Assembly: GCF_900291475.1 (NCBI RefSeq)
Contig: NZ_OLMM01000004.1
Coordinates: 261,613-325,612, forward strand
From: Acidaminococcus hominis
GTDB lineage: Bacteria > Bacillota > Negativicutes > Acidaminococcales > Acidaminococcaceae
Length of the DNA: 64,000 bases
Direction: 5' to 3'
Part shown: positions 41,674 through 49,455 of the stretch, piece after piece
Layout of the letters: the number at the start of each line of letters is the position of its first letter
Position numbering within the stretch: position 1 is the stretch's first letter
Translations under genes and position numbers: made by a program
Notes under the pieces: generated by a model
What the model saw: only the letters and a program-made list of their open reading frames with translations
Told to the model about the DNA's origin: nothing
Databases searched by the model: none

Positions 41674-42588
41674 TCACTCCTCAAAGATATCCTGCTTCCG
41701 GTAGGTGGAGGGAATGCGCAGCTTGATCACATCCCGGATAATGCCGGGCTCGTATTCGTCAAAGGATTTGTTCACCAGACCCATTTCCAGGGCATCGTGG
41801 GCTTCCAGGCCCTGCTGGATCAACTGGAGGGCGTCCAAAAGGCCCCGCAGGTCCAGCGCCCGCTCGGAGATTTCCGCTTCCTGGCACTTCTTTTCCAGGT
41901 CCAGGAACAATTGGCCAAAGCCCTCCCGGGCCTGTTTTTTCAGCGTAGGAAATTCCGTGGAGAGCAGCCGGTCCAGGGTGGCCCCGTCAATGGGCGGCAA
42001 CTGGATTACCGCAAACCGGGAGGTCAGGGCTTCGTTCAGTTCCCGGGTGCCGGAGTAGCCGTAGTTCATGGTGGCAATAAAGCGGCAGGCTTCGTTGGCC
42101 TGGAGCAGGTCGTAGCCGGGAATGTCCACCCGATGCCGGTAGTCCAGCAAGGAATGGAGCACGGCCATGGCTTCGTTCCGGGCCATGTTGATTTCGTCAA
42201 AAACCCCAAAGCCGCCCCACTGGGCGCACTGGTACACCGGCCCCGGCCGGAACACCACTTCCCCGTTCCGGAAGGTATCCGTGCCCAGCATGGAGGTGGC
42301 ATCCACGTTGATGTGGAAGGAAATATTCCACATAGGCCGCTGGAAGGCCGCTGCCAGGTTTTCTGCCAATACGTTCTTGCCCGTGGCCTTAGGCCCTGCT
42401 AGTAGCAGGTTCTGGCCGCACAGCAGGGCCGCAATGGCCTCCTCCCAGACCTTTTTGCCATAGTACGGGAAACGGGGCACCGGCACCCGGTTCTTCCACT
42501 GTTCTTCCACCGGATGGGCCTTCCTATAGGCCTCCACCCCGGCAATCAGTTCTTCTGAAACCTGTTCTTTCCGTAAAAAATCCAGCAT
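41674..42588 (-). CDS. MoxR-family AAA+ ATPase
   Basis: A 304-residue AAA+ protein of the MoxR/CbbQ type. The Walker A equivalent is GPKATGKN (residues 65-72), with Asn where Ser/Thr is expected. Walker B is GGFGVFDEINMARNEAM near 125-140. Sensor 1 TMNYGYSGT and a conserved arginine in LTSRFAVIQLPP follow. It is the first gene of a two-gene unit with the VWA protein, and probably forms a hexamer that works with it. ATP hydrolysis may be altered by the Walker A change. Confidence 0.88.
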   Translation of the reverse strand: MLDFLRKEQVSEELIAGVEAYRKAHPVEEQWKNRVPVPRFPYYGKKVWEEAIAALLCGQNLLLAGPKATGKNVLAENLAAAFQRPMWNISFHINVDATSMLGTDTFRNGEVVFRPGPVYQCAQWGGFGVFDEINMARNEAMAVLHSLLDYRHRVDIPGYDLLQANEACRFIATMNYGYSGTRELNEALTSRFAVIQLPPIDGATLDRLLSTEFPTLKKQAREGFGQLFLDLEKKCQEAEISERALDLRGLLDALQLIQQGLEAHDALEMGLVNKSFDEYEPGIIRDVIKLRIPSTYRKQDIFEE

Positions 42589-42725
42589 ACTCTGCCCGCT
42601 CCCTCCGTCGCAATCTGTGATAATTATAGCATTTTCCCAGTAGGATGGTGCAGAATCCCGGGAAAGAAATGTCCCTTTTGCAGAAGCTGTCTGAGCGGGG
42701 CGTGAGCCGCCTGATTCCCCTTGGG

Positions 42726-42754
42726 TTGAAGAAAAAGGGAGAAGATCATATAAT
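42726..42754 (+). promoter_or_regulatory. Promoter of the small membrane protein / lipoprotein unit
   Basis: TTGAAG (42726-42731) and consensus TATAAT (42749-42754) with 17-bp spacing. This location rules out the longer upstream ORF start at 42645 as the expressed start. Confidence 0.75.
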
Positions 42755-42785
42755 AAAGGTAATAGAAGCTATGGGAAGTGGAAAT

Positions 42786-42971
42786 ATGAAGTTCAAGCAG
42801 GTTGTACGATGGCTAAGGGAACACGAAGTAGGCGATTACGAATTCGCTACCATAAACACCGCATTCGTAATCGCCACGTTTATTGTATTTCCCCTTCCAA
42901 TAGTTATCGGCCTTTTTTTGCATTATTTTTTTGATGCTTTGGGTATTTCTGTAAGTGGAGTTTTATGTTAG
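42786..42971 (+). CDS. Small membrane protein (61 aa)
   Basis: A 61-residue ORF. The charged N-terminus (MKFKQVVRWLREHEVGDYEF) is followed by a strongly hydrophobic segment (INTAFVIATFIVFPLPIVIGLFLHYFF). An upstream ATG at 42771 is an alternative, and a longer frame begins at 42645 but would start before the promoter. The best ribosome binding site is GGGAAGTGG ahead of 42786. The lipoprotein gene follows 17 bp downstream on the same transcript. No family is recognised. Confidence 0.55.
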   Translation: MKFKQVVRWLREHEVGDYEFATINTAFVIATFIVFPLPIVIGLFLHYFFDALGISVSGVLC

Positions 42972-42988
42972 AGATTAGGAGGAAAAAA

Positions 42989-43546
42989 ATGATGAAAAAC
43001 GTAGGGAAGAAGTTCGCAGCATTGTCCATGGCCACCCTGCTGGCCTTTGGAGTCCTAGGGTGTGGATCCGATAAAAAGGATGACGCAAAAGTTCCGGCAG
43101 CTGTCCAAACTCAAAAAATCGACACGCCAGAGGGAAAAATCCAAAAAGGCATCATCGATGCAGTCAATAACTCACAAAATACCCAAAAGGATATTGGCCC
43201 TATCAAGAGCATCGACATTAATCCCCTGGGAGATAAATATAACGTAGTTATTAATGCCTCTTTTGGCTCCATGCTGACTCCTGACCATGCGCAGGCTCTG
43301 CTAGGCATGGAATCCCTAGCAGCTTTTAACGGAGCCTTTAATAGCGGAGTGCCTGTAGCCCATGCGGCCTTTATTGTCACTGACAAAGCTATGAATAAGG
43401 CCACTGGCCAGGAGTCCATGATTAAACTCTATCAGGCAGAAATGAGAGATGACCAAGCCAAAAATATCAATTGGAAAAACGTAAATGCTTTGAATCCGAA
43501 AGACGTTCTCATTAAGCCGTTCGTACATATTTCCATCCGCAAATAA
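42989..43546 (+). CDS. Lipoprotein of unknown function
   Basis: A 185-residue protein with a lipoprotein signal: basic start, hydrophobic core LSMATLLAFG, lipobox VLGC at residues 20-23, then an acidic/lysine-rich linker (GSDKKDDAK). The mature domain has no recognised family; it contains a KAMNKATGQESMIKLYQAEM segment. An earlier in-frame start at 42965 overlaps the upstream gene, but ATG 42989 follows TTAGGAGGAAAAAA at good spacing. It probably sits at the periplasmic side of a membrane. Confidence 0.7.
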   Translation: MMKNVGKKFAALSMATLLAFGVLGCGSDKKDDAKVPAAVQTQKIDTPEGKIQKGIIDAVNNSQNTQKDIGPIKSIDINPLGDKYNVVINASFGSMLTPDHAQALLGMESLAAFNGAFNSGVPVAHAAFIVTDKAMNKATGQESMIKLYQAEMRDDQAKNINWKNVNALNPKDVLIKPFVHISIRK

Positions 43547-43550
43547 AAAA

Positions 43551-43583
43551 AGGCCAGACGGAACGCAATCCGCCTGGCCCTTT
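43551..43583 (+). terminator. Terminator after the lipoprotein gene
   Basis: Stem AGGCCAG-ACGGA / TCCG-CCTGGCC with loop ACGCAA, followed by CTTTCTG. Confidence 0.75.
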
Positions 43584-43603
43584 CTGTATACTTCCTATAA
43601 CGC

Positions 43604-43644
43604 AAAAAAGCGAATGTCCCGATGACTCGGCAACATTCGCTTTT
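43604..43644 (-). terminator. Terminator of the tRNA operon
   Basis: Stem AAAGCGAATGT / ACATTCGCTTT with a 15-nt loop, followed on the minus strand by a T run (CTTTTTTGCG), just past tRNA-Arg. Confidence 0.85.
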
Positions 43645-43653
43645 ATCTTAAAG

Positions 43654-43730
43654 TGGTGACCCCGGAGTGATTCGAACACTCGACACACGGCTTAGAAGGC
43701 CGTTGCTCTATCCAGCTGAGCTACGGGGCC
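43654..43730 (-). tRNA. tRNA-Arg (anticodon TCT)
   Basis: Cloverleaf on the minus strand: acceptor GGCCCCG / CGGGGTC, anticodon loop CTTCTAA with TCT, T-arm GTTCGAATC, and an encoded CCA. Last gene of the six-tRNA operon. Confidence 0.95.
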
Positions 43731-43738
43731 AAAAGAAA

Positions 43739-43812
43739 TGGAGCGGGTGATGGGAATCGAACCCACGTAGCTAGCTTGGAAGGCTAGTGCTCTACCATTG
43801 AGCTACACCCGC
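43739..43812 (-). tRNA. tRNA-Gly (anticodon TCC)
   Basis: Acceptor GCGGGTG / CACCCGC, anticodon stem CTAGC/GCTAG around loop CTTCCAA with TCC, T-arm GTTCGATTC, encoded CCA. Confidence 0.95.
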
Positions 43813-43820
43813 ACATAATG

Positions 43821-43897
43821 TGGTCGGAGCGACAGGATTTGAACCTACGACCCCCTGCTCCCAAGGCAGGTGCTCTACCAAACTGAGCTACGCCCCG
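43821..43897 (-). tRNA. tRNA-Pro (anticodon TGG)
   Basis: Acceptor CGGGGCG / CGCTCCG, anticodon stem CCTGC/GCAGG around loop CTTGGGA with TGG, T-arm GTTCAAATC, encoded CCA. Confidence 0.95.
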
Positions 43898-43931
43898 TCG
43901 TCAATCACTTTGCAGTTTTTACAAAAAAAAA

Positions 43932-44007
43932 TGGTGGGCGATGACAGGATCGAACTGCCGACATTCTGCTTGTAAGGCAGACGCTCTCCCAGCTGAGCTA
44001 ATCGCCC
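43932..44007 (-). tRNA. tRNA-Val (anticodon TAC)
   Basis: Acceptor GGGCGAT / ATCGCCC, anticodon stem TCTGC/GCAGA around loop CTTACAA with TAC, T-arm GTTCGATCC, encoded CCA. A possible ligand of the valS T-box if the specifier matches. Confidence 0.95.
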
Positions 44008-44014
44008 GGGAAAA

Positions 44015-44089
44015 TGGTGACCGGAGGGGGAATCGAACCCCCGATACCGCCGTGAAAGGGCGGTGTCTTAACCGCTTGACCATCCGGCC
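44015..44089 (-). tRNA. tRNA-Glu (anticodon TTC)
   Basis: Acceptor GGCCGGA / TCCGGTC, anticodon stem CCGCC/GGCGG around loop CTTTCAC with TTC, T-arm GTTCGATTC, encoded CCA. Confidence 0.95.
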
Positions 44090-44091
44090 AT

Positions 44092-44166
44092 TGGCTCCCC
44101 GAGTAAGACTCGAACTTACAACAACTCGATTAACAGTCGAGTGCTCTACCATTGAGCTATCGGGGA
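44092..44166 (-). tRNA. tRNA-Asn (anticodon GTT)
   Basis: Acceptor TCCCCGA / TCGGGGA, anticodon stem CTCGA/TCGAG around loop CTGTTAA with GTT, T-arm GTTCGAGTC, encoded CCA. First gene of the tRNA operon. Confidence 0.95.
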
Positions 44167-44195
44167 ATTTGCATCGCTAGTGCGTTGCAAAAAGT

Positions 44196-44224
44196 ATTAT
44201 ATAAGAGATGGGGGTTTCTGTCAA
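44196..44224 (-). promoter_or_regulatory. Consensus promoter of the tRNA operon
   Basis: On the minus strand TTGACA (44219-44224) and TATAAT (44196-44201), both perfect consensus, with 17-bp spacing, about 30 bp before tRNA-Asn. Confidence 0.92.
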
Positions 44225-44268
44225 CAACTTTTTAAAACTTTTTTTAAGATTTTTCAGGGGGCGGAAAA

Positions 44269-45666
44269 TCAGCCCTGGGCGGCCACTTTTTTCTGGTGAA
44301 TTTGGCTGGAACCACCCAGGAGATGCTCCACACTCTCCAGCAGGGTCTGGGTCATATTCACCTGCCAGAACTGCCCTGCTTCCGTCAGTTGGTACAGATA
44401 GCCGTTATCCTGCCACAGGCCATATTCCTCCCACAGGGAGCCCAAAAATTCCAACCCTTTCAGCCGGGGTTCCATACGGATCAGCTTTTGCAGGTCCAGC
44501 CGGCTCTGGTTCATCTGCCCCATAATCACTTCTGCCAAAGGGGCATAGGGGGACTGGCGCATCAGGAACATCAGAGGTTTTCTCCCTTGGTCAATGGCGG
44601 CCTGGTAGGCCGGCAGCCGGCGCTCCAGCATGGTGGAAAGGCCGTCCACATGGCCCCCTGCCCCGCAGCCAAAGGGGAACAGGTGGGTTCCGCAGCGGGC
44701 CTGGGTATTGTACAGGCTCCGTTCCCGGTTGTTTCTTGCCCAGTGGCAGTAGCTCAGCCGCTTGTAGCCCTGGGCTTCCAGATAGTTCTTGCCAAAGGAG
44801 AACATGGCAGACTGCTCCTGGGTGGTAGCCGCCGGAGGCAGCTTGCCCTTTTGGATGTACACATGGAGGTCGCTTTGTTCAAATACGTCCAGCTGGTACA
44901 GGTCCGCCCCGTCAATGCCGGAGTCCACCAGGGTCTTCACGTCGTCCTGCCAGACCTCCTGGGTTTGCAGGGGCAGGCCGTACATCAGGTCGATGACCAC
45001 CGAGCACTGGTTATAGGAGGACAGGGTTTGCAGCCGGCGCAGCACTTCCTCCCGGTCGTCCAGCCGGCCCACGGCCCGGCGCACCTCCGTATTGAAGGAC
45101 TGGACCCCCAGGGACATCCGGTTCACCCCGTTTTTAAACCACACGTCCATTTTTTCCGGCACCAGGTCGTGGATCCGCCCTTCCAGGGTCAGCTCATAAT
45201 CGTTGGCCAGGGGCAGGCAGTTCTGGATGGTGGACAGCAGCCGGCCAGCATTTTCCGGAGACAGGGAGGTGGGCGTACCGCCCCCAATGAACACGGCCTG
45301 AATGGGCGCCCCGCTGAGTCTGGGCAGGGCAGCATCCATTTCGATTTCCCGAATCAGACGTTTGATATAGGCATCTTCTGCCGCCTGGTCCGTTCCGTTC
45401 TGAAAAAAGCCGCAGTACAGGCATTTGGTTTTGCAGAAAGGAATATGGAAATAGGCCATTTGGGTGGGATGTCCCTGGACTTTCTGGTGCATCAGGTCCT
45501 GCCAGGTCTTTTGGGCCAGGGGCGGCGGCACCATTTCCCCGTTCATGCCGGCATGCACCACCCGTTTCACGTCAAAGGCGTGCCGCAGAGGGTCTGCGGC
45601 CTTACGGCCAAATTGCAGTTCCCGCTCCTTGGTTGTCAACTGATTAAAATAACTTTTCAGGTCCAT
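44269..45666 (-). CDS. hutW: HutW/ChuW-type radical SAM anaerobic heme-degrading enzyme
   Basis: A 465-residue radical SAM protein of the HemN-like HutW/ChuW group. The cluster motif C78-x3-C82-x2-C85 sits in AYFHIPFCKTKCLYCGFF, followed by AVFIGGGTPTSLSPEN and the HemN-type RMSLGVQSFN. E. coli ChuW opens the heme ring without oxygen, releasing iron and a linear tetrapyrrole. A neighbouring TonB receptor, flavodoxin and ABC uptake genes support heme use over coproporphyrinogen oxidation. Last gene of the uptake operon; no terminator is visible before the tRNA promoter. Confidence 0.85.
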   Translation of the reverse strand: MDLKSYFNQLTTKERELQFGRKAADPLRHAFDVKRVVHAGMNGEMVPPPLAQKTWQDLMHQKVQGHPTQMAYFHIPFCKTKCLYCGFFQNGTDQAAEDAYIKRLIREIEMDAALPRLSGAPIQAVFIGGGTPTSLSPENAGRLLSTIQNCLPLANDYELTLEGRIHDLVPEKMDVWFKNGVNRMSLGVQSFNTEVRRAVGRLDDREEVLRRLQTLSSYNQCSVVIDLMYGLPLQTQEVWQDDVKTLVDSGIDGADLYQLDVFEQSDLHVYIQKGKLPPAATTQEQSAMFSFGKNYLEAQGYKRLSYCHWARNNRERSLYNTQARCGTHLFPFGCGAGGHVDGLSTMLERRLPAYQAAIDQGRKPLMFLMRQSPYAPLAEVIMGQMNQSRLDLQKLIRMEPRLKGLEFLGSLWEEYGLWQDNGYLYQLTEAGQFWQVNMTQTLLESVEHLLGGSSQIHQKKVAAQG

Positions 45667-45675
45667 AATTCCTCC

Positions 45676-46200
45676 TTAGTTCCCCGCCTGGATGGACAGC
45701 AGCACCTCCCGGGCAAAAGCCGCTGCATCTCTCAGATCCGTGGCGTCCGGATGGGTGGAGGCAGCCTTATGCCGGGCCTCGCTGGCAGGATTTCTGCCGT
45801 GGAGGCTTTCCGGCGGAAAGCGCTGGTACATGGCTTCAATGAGCTTGGGATCCACTTTTCCCTGGCAGATGAAGCAGGCTTCCGGTTTTTGGCCTGGAGG
45901 CAGCAGGGCGGCGCCGTTTTCCAGGCATTTCATTGCGTGCTCCCCTTTGGGATTGGCGCCCAGGGTGGCAAACAGGGCCACATGGGGGTTGTGCAGCTGG
46001 GCCAGGACCTTTTGGGAGGCAGCGTCCGCCGTTCCCTTATCCACCCAGTAGCCCATGAACACGCAGTCGTAGGCGTCCAAGGGCTCCTGCAATTTCTGGA
46101 TATCCAGGCAGGGTGTGCCCTTGGGCAGGGCAGAGGCAATGGCCTCTGCCACCATTTTGGTATTTCCGGTCCGAGAAGAATATAAAACGATGCTTTTCAT
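45676..46200 (-). CDS. Flavodoxin-family protein
   Basis: A 174-residue flavodoxin-like domain. The FMN phosphate loop SSRTGNTKMVAEAI (residues 9-22), a mid-domain CVFMGYWVDKGTADAAS segment and FATLGANPKG complete the fold. It is probably the electron donor for the adjacent radical SAM enzyme HutW; this role is inferred from position. A TTG codon lies one codon upstream of the frame start, but ATG 46200 has AAGGAGG at better spacing. The C-terminal 40 residues are rich in Ala, His and Pro and less typical. Confidence 0.8.
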   Translation of the reverse strand: MKSIVLYSSRTGNTKMVAEAIASALPKGTPCLDIQKLQEPLDAYDCVFMGYWVDKGTADAASQKVLAQLHNPHVALFATLGANPKGEHAMKCLENGAALLPPGQKPEACFICQGKVDPKLIEAMYQRFPPESLHGRNPASEARHKAASTHPDATDLRDAAAFAREVLLSIQAGN

Positions 46201-46211
46201 CAATAGCCTCC

Positions 46212-48185
46212 TTAGAATTTGAATTCCACGCCTGCTCTCCAGGTGCGCCCGTAAATGGAGAACGCATCCTCGTAGGAGAAGGTCTTGTTGAACAGGTTGT
46301 CCACCCCGGCATAAATATGGGTGTTCTTGTTCAGGTCCTTGGTCACCACAAAGTTAGTGGTACTGTAGGTATAGTTCTTGCCTTCCCCATCCAGGTAGTC
46401 CTTATACCACATATTGTACAGGGAAGCAGTCCAGGGATTGGGTTTGGCGTCGGTCCAGTTTAACTCCACCAGTCCGTTCATCCGGGCGTGGCCGGTAAGC
46501 CGGGCGTTGGTGTTGCCGTCTTTGGCGTCCAGGTAGGTAAAGTTCAGCTTGGCGTCCCAATGCTTGTCGAAACGATAGCCGTATTCCCCTTCTACGCCGT
46601 CCATCACCGCCTTGTTGATGTTCACGTAACGGTACCGGACTGCCCGGCCAAAGCGGCCCAGGAACTCGCTGTCGATCATATTGCTGATCTTGTTGTGGAA
46701 ATAAGTGAGTTTGCCCGTGCTCTTGCCCTTCTCGGCTTCCAGGTCAATATCGAAGGTCCGGGATTTCTCGGCTTCCAGTTCGCTGTTGCCCCAAACCTGT
46801 ACCTGCATCCGGCCCATATTCCGGTCCATATGGGAGTACAGTTCGAAAATGCTGGGAGCCCGGTAGCCAAAGCCGTAGTTGGTCTTGATGCGGGCATTTT
46901 GGCTCAGATTGTAGGTCAGGCCGGCCCGGGGCGACCATTCCCCGCCAAAGCTTTCGTGATGGTCAAAGCGGATACTGGGCACAAAGAACAGCTTATCCGA
47001 CAGCTGCCATTCATCCTGCAAATAGGCGGCGTAGGATTCCACGCTGGCAGAAGAATAGGTCTTGCTCATGCCCAGGTACGTTTCCGTATAGGGATTGCTG
47101 GCCCCTGCCCCCAGGCGGGTGCCCCCAGCCTTTTGTTTCCGGTACTCCGCCCCGTAGGTCAGGGTATGCTGGGTGTTGGGCCGGTAGGTATTTTTCCCTT
47201 CTACCACAAAGGTTTCATACTTGGCGTGGTCAAAGTCCTGCCAGGAGCTGCTGGTCCGTTTCCGGGATTCCTTCCCCAGCCGGTTGTAGTAGGTTTGGAT
47301 TTCGTAATCGTTCTTCTTGTCGAAGCCGTAATACTTCACATGGTAATCCGCCCGGTTGTTGTCGTACCATTCCGTCATATCGCTGGCGGAGGTGGTGCCC
47401 AGGGTCAGGGAGCGGTATTGTTCTTTCAGGAAGGAAGCCCCAAAGTCCAGGCCGCTGTGGTCGTTGAACCGGTAATTGCCCTGGAAATTGAAGTACCGTT
47501 TGGGCCCGTACATATTGGTATCACCGTTTTCGTCCTGCTTACGGATTTCCGTCAGGTTGTAGTTGAAATTCAGGTTCAGCTTGCCCACATCCCCGGTGGA
47601 ATAGCCTCCGTAGACGGAACTTTCCCGGGAGCCCAGCTGGGTGCCGGCGTAACCGCCTTCCTTCTGGTTCTTCTTGGTGATGATATTGATAACCCCGCCC
47701 ATAGCATCACTGCCGTACAGGCCGGAGCCGGAGCCCCGGATCACTTCGATACGCTCCACGTCCTGGAGGTTGACCCGGTTCAGTTCGTACACGTTCATGG
47801 TGCTGCCGGAGTCCTCCCCGGACATCCGCCGGCCATCCACCAGAATCAGGGTGGAAGAAGTTCCCATCCCCCGGATGGACACCATGTTGCCGGTCATGCC
47901 GGCTTCCATTACATTGAGGCCGGCCAGGGTTTTCAGCACGTCCCGGACATTATAGGCACCTGTTTCCTTGATTTCTTTTTGCGTAATGACCTGCGTAGAC
48001 ATAGGCACTTTTTTCTCAGCCAGTTTTGTCTTGGTAGCGGTTACCACTGTTTCGCCCAAATCATAGGCTTCCAAGTCCTCCGTTTCTGCAGCAGCGGCCT
48101 GGGCAATCCCCAGCTGCGCGCCTCCTGCTGCCACCCCCAGGCACAGGGCCAAGACAATTTGCCGGGTCATCCGTTGTTTATCCAT
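46212..48185 (-). CDS. TonB-dependent outer-membrane receptor 1
   Basis: A 657-residue receptor: signal peptide (to about residue 31), TonB box (DLGETVVTATKTK), plug domain (VRDVLKTLAGLNVMEAG, VSIRGMGTSSTLILVDGRRM, GSGLYGSDAMGGVINIITKK) and a 22-strand barrel ending in Phe (AGVEFKF). YRAPSIFELYS followed by GNSELEAEKS resembles the FRAP/NPNL region of heme and cobalamin receptors, with a His between, which fits heme but does not prove it. Three ATGs lie in tandem; the third (48185) has best spacing from AAAGGAG. It begins about 120 bp after tonB. Confidence 0.93.
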   Translation of the reverse strand: MDKQRMTRQIVLALCLGVAAGGAQLGIAQAAAAETEDLEAYDLGETVVTATKTKLAEKKVPMSTQVITQKEIKETGAYNVRDVLKTLAGLNVMEAGMTGNMVSIRGMGTSSTLILVDGRRMSGEDSGSTMNVYELNRVNLQDVERIEVIRGSGSGLYGSDAMGGVINIITKKNQKEGGYAGTQLGSRESSVYGGYSTGDVGKLNLNFNYNLTEIRKQDENGDTNMYGPKRYFNFQGNYRFNDHSGLDFGASFLKEQYRSLTLGTTSASDMTEWYDNNRADYHVKYYGFDKKNDYEIQTYYNRLGKESRKRTSSSWQDFDHAKYETFVVEGKNTYRPNTQHTLTYGAEYRKQKAGGTRLGAGASNPYTETYLGMSKTYSSASVESYAAYLQDEWQLSDKLFFVPSIRFDHHESFGGEWSPRAGLTYNLSQNARIKTNYGFGYRAPSIFELYSHMDRNMGRMQVQVWGNSELEAEKSRTFDIDLEAEKGKSTGKLTYFHNKISNMIDSEFLGRFGRAVRYRYVNINKAVMDGVEGEYGYRFDKHWDAKLNFTYLDAKDGNTNARLTGHARMNGLVELNWTDAKPNPWTASLYNMWYKDYLDGEGKNYTYSTTNFVVTKDLNKNTHIYAGVDNLFNKTFSYEDAFSIYGRTWRAGVEFKF

Positions 48186-48308
48186 CATCATTCTCCTTTA
48201 TCAGTGCATTATAAGTCAGGCTCCCGCATTGTACTATATAGACTGCCTTTGGCGGCAGGCCCACTCCCCAGACCTGCCAGGCGAAATCCCATAATCCAAA
48301 TAAAGCAA

Positions 48309-49046
48309 TTAATGCAAATAAAACCGGAAAGTCCGGGTGGCGTAGCACCGCACCGGAATGCCTTCCTTGTAGGCCGGGCTGAAGGTATACCCATAGGCAG
48401 CATCAAGGGCTGCCTGGTCCATGAGCCCGTAGCCGGAGCTGGCAATCACGGAGGCCGTTTCCACCGAACCGTCCTTGCCCACCACCAGCTGCACCCGGAC
48501 GCTGCCCTGGATGCCGTGGCTCCGCAGCTGCTCCGGATAGGCAGCCGGAACGGAGCTCAAAAGCTCCGGAGAAACGTCGGGTTGGATGGCGTCCACATCA
48601 AAGCTGGGGCCGCCGCCTCCCGTACCTTCTCCTGTGCCGCTGCCGTCCCCACTGCCGGCTTCGGTACCAGAACCTATCCCTGCTCCTGTTCCTGTACCTG
48701 TGGCGGCACTGGAACCTACAGCTGCGCCCGCAGGTTCCGGAGCCTCCAGGGGGGCAGAAGCATTTGCCGCAGGGACGGGTGTGGCTCCCGGCAGAGGAAT
48801 CTCACTGCTGGGGCGTACCTGGGTTCTGCTCACAGCCTGACTGGGCTGGGCCGGTAAGGCTGCCGCCGTGCCACCGCCGCTTTTTGCTCCCGGCACTCCG
48901 CCGGAAACAATCTGTACGGTATAAATGCGGTTATCCTGCTGCCGGCTCTCCCAGCTCTGCCAGCCTGCCAGGCCCAGCAGCACAAAGACCAGCAGATGGG
49001 CTCCCAGGGAAACGGTAATACCCTTTTGGCAATTATTGAGCTGCAT
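48309..49046 (-). CDS. tonB: TonB energy-transducing protein
   Basis: A 245-residue TonB: one N-terminal membrane anchor (GITVSLGAHLLVFVLLGLAGW), a periplasmic linker, and a C-terminal TonB domain (residues about 160-245) with YPEQLRSHGIQGSVRVQLVV and the YGYTFSPAYKEGIPV ending. The linker is rich in Gly/Ser/Thr/Ala with repeated SG, TG and EG units; classical TonB has Pro-Glu/Pro-Lys runs. The longer frame to 49151 lies inside exbD; ATG 49046 gives a normal N-terminus. Start overlaps exbD by 14 bp. Confidence 0.92.
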   Translation of the reverse strand: MQLNNCQKGITVSLGAHLLVFVLLGLAGWQSWESRQQDNRIYTVQIVSGGVPGAKSGGGTAAALPAQPSQAVSRTQVRPSSEIPLPGATPVPAANASAPLEAPEPAGAAVGSSAATGTGTGAGIGSGTEAGSGDGSGTGEGTGGGGPSFDVDAIQPDVSPELLSSVPAAYPEQLRSHGIQGSVRVQLVVGKDGSVETASVIASSGYGLMDQAALDAAYGYTFSPAYKEGIPVRCYATRTFRFYLH

Positions 49047-49455
49047 GGGGCGCCGCCTGTTCTGCCACCAGTCCCACCCGGGTAATGCCCGCCTGCTTGC
49101 AGGAATCCAGCAGGTGGATGATGGCCTCGTAGGGGACCTTGCCGTCCCCATAAATCACCAGGGAAAAGTTGGGGTTTTGGGCGGCCTGGGCTTTGGCCTG
49201 GGCCAAAAGAGTGTCCTGGGTAATGGGGGTGGTACCCAAATAGAGGCTGCCATCCGCCTTTACCGTCACGGCAAACTGGCTGCTTTGCTGGAGCTGCACC
49301 TGGGAGGCTGCCGGCAGCTGGACGGGAACGGTTTTCACTTCGCTCATGCTCATGGTGCTGACCACGAAGAAAACCAGCAGCAGAAAGCTCATATCAATCA
49401 TGGGACTGATCATAATCCCGATTTCCTGTTTCTTGCGATTTTTCAGCTTGATCAT
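49033..49455 (-). CDS. exbD: ExbD/TolR-family biopolymer transport protein
   Basis: A 140-residue protein with a short cytoplasmic N-terminus, one membrane segment (GIMISPMIDMSFLLLVFFVV) carrying the conserved membrane Asp (PMIDMSF), and a periplasmic ExbD domain. It works with ExbB to power TonB with the proton gradient. Start overlaps exbB by 4 bp, the end overlaps tonB by 14 bp. Confidence 0.94.
   Translation of the reverse strand: MIKLKNRKKQEIGIMISPMIDMSFLLLVFFVVSTMSMSEVKTVPVQLPAASQVQLQQSSQFAVTVKADGSLYLGTTPITQDTLLAQAKAQAAQNPNFSLVIYGDGKVPYEAIIHLLDSCKQAGITRVGLVAEQAAPHAAQ

Noticed and set aside
43654-44166. Regularly spaced similar segments that might suggest a CRISPR array
   Set aside because: Each segment folds as a distinct tRNA with a different anticodon. 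The similarity is only the shared T-arm and CCA.
44225-44268. Possible terminator of the heme operon just after hutW
   Set aside because: The stretch is T/A-rich but contains no stem. It mainly houses the tRNA promoter.
46488-48857. A 789-codon frame opposite the TonB receptor and tonB
   Set aside because: Antisense shadow. Repetitive Ser/Cys/Gly end derives from the Gly-rich tonB linker.
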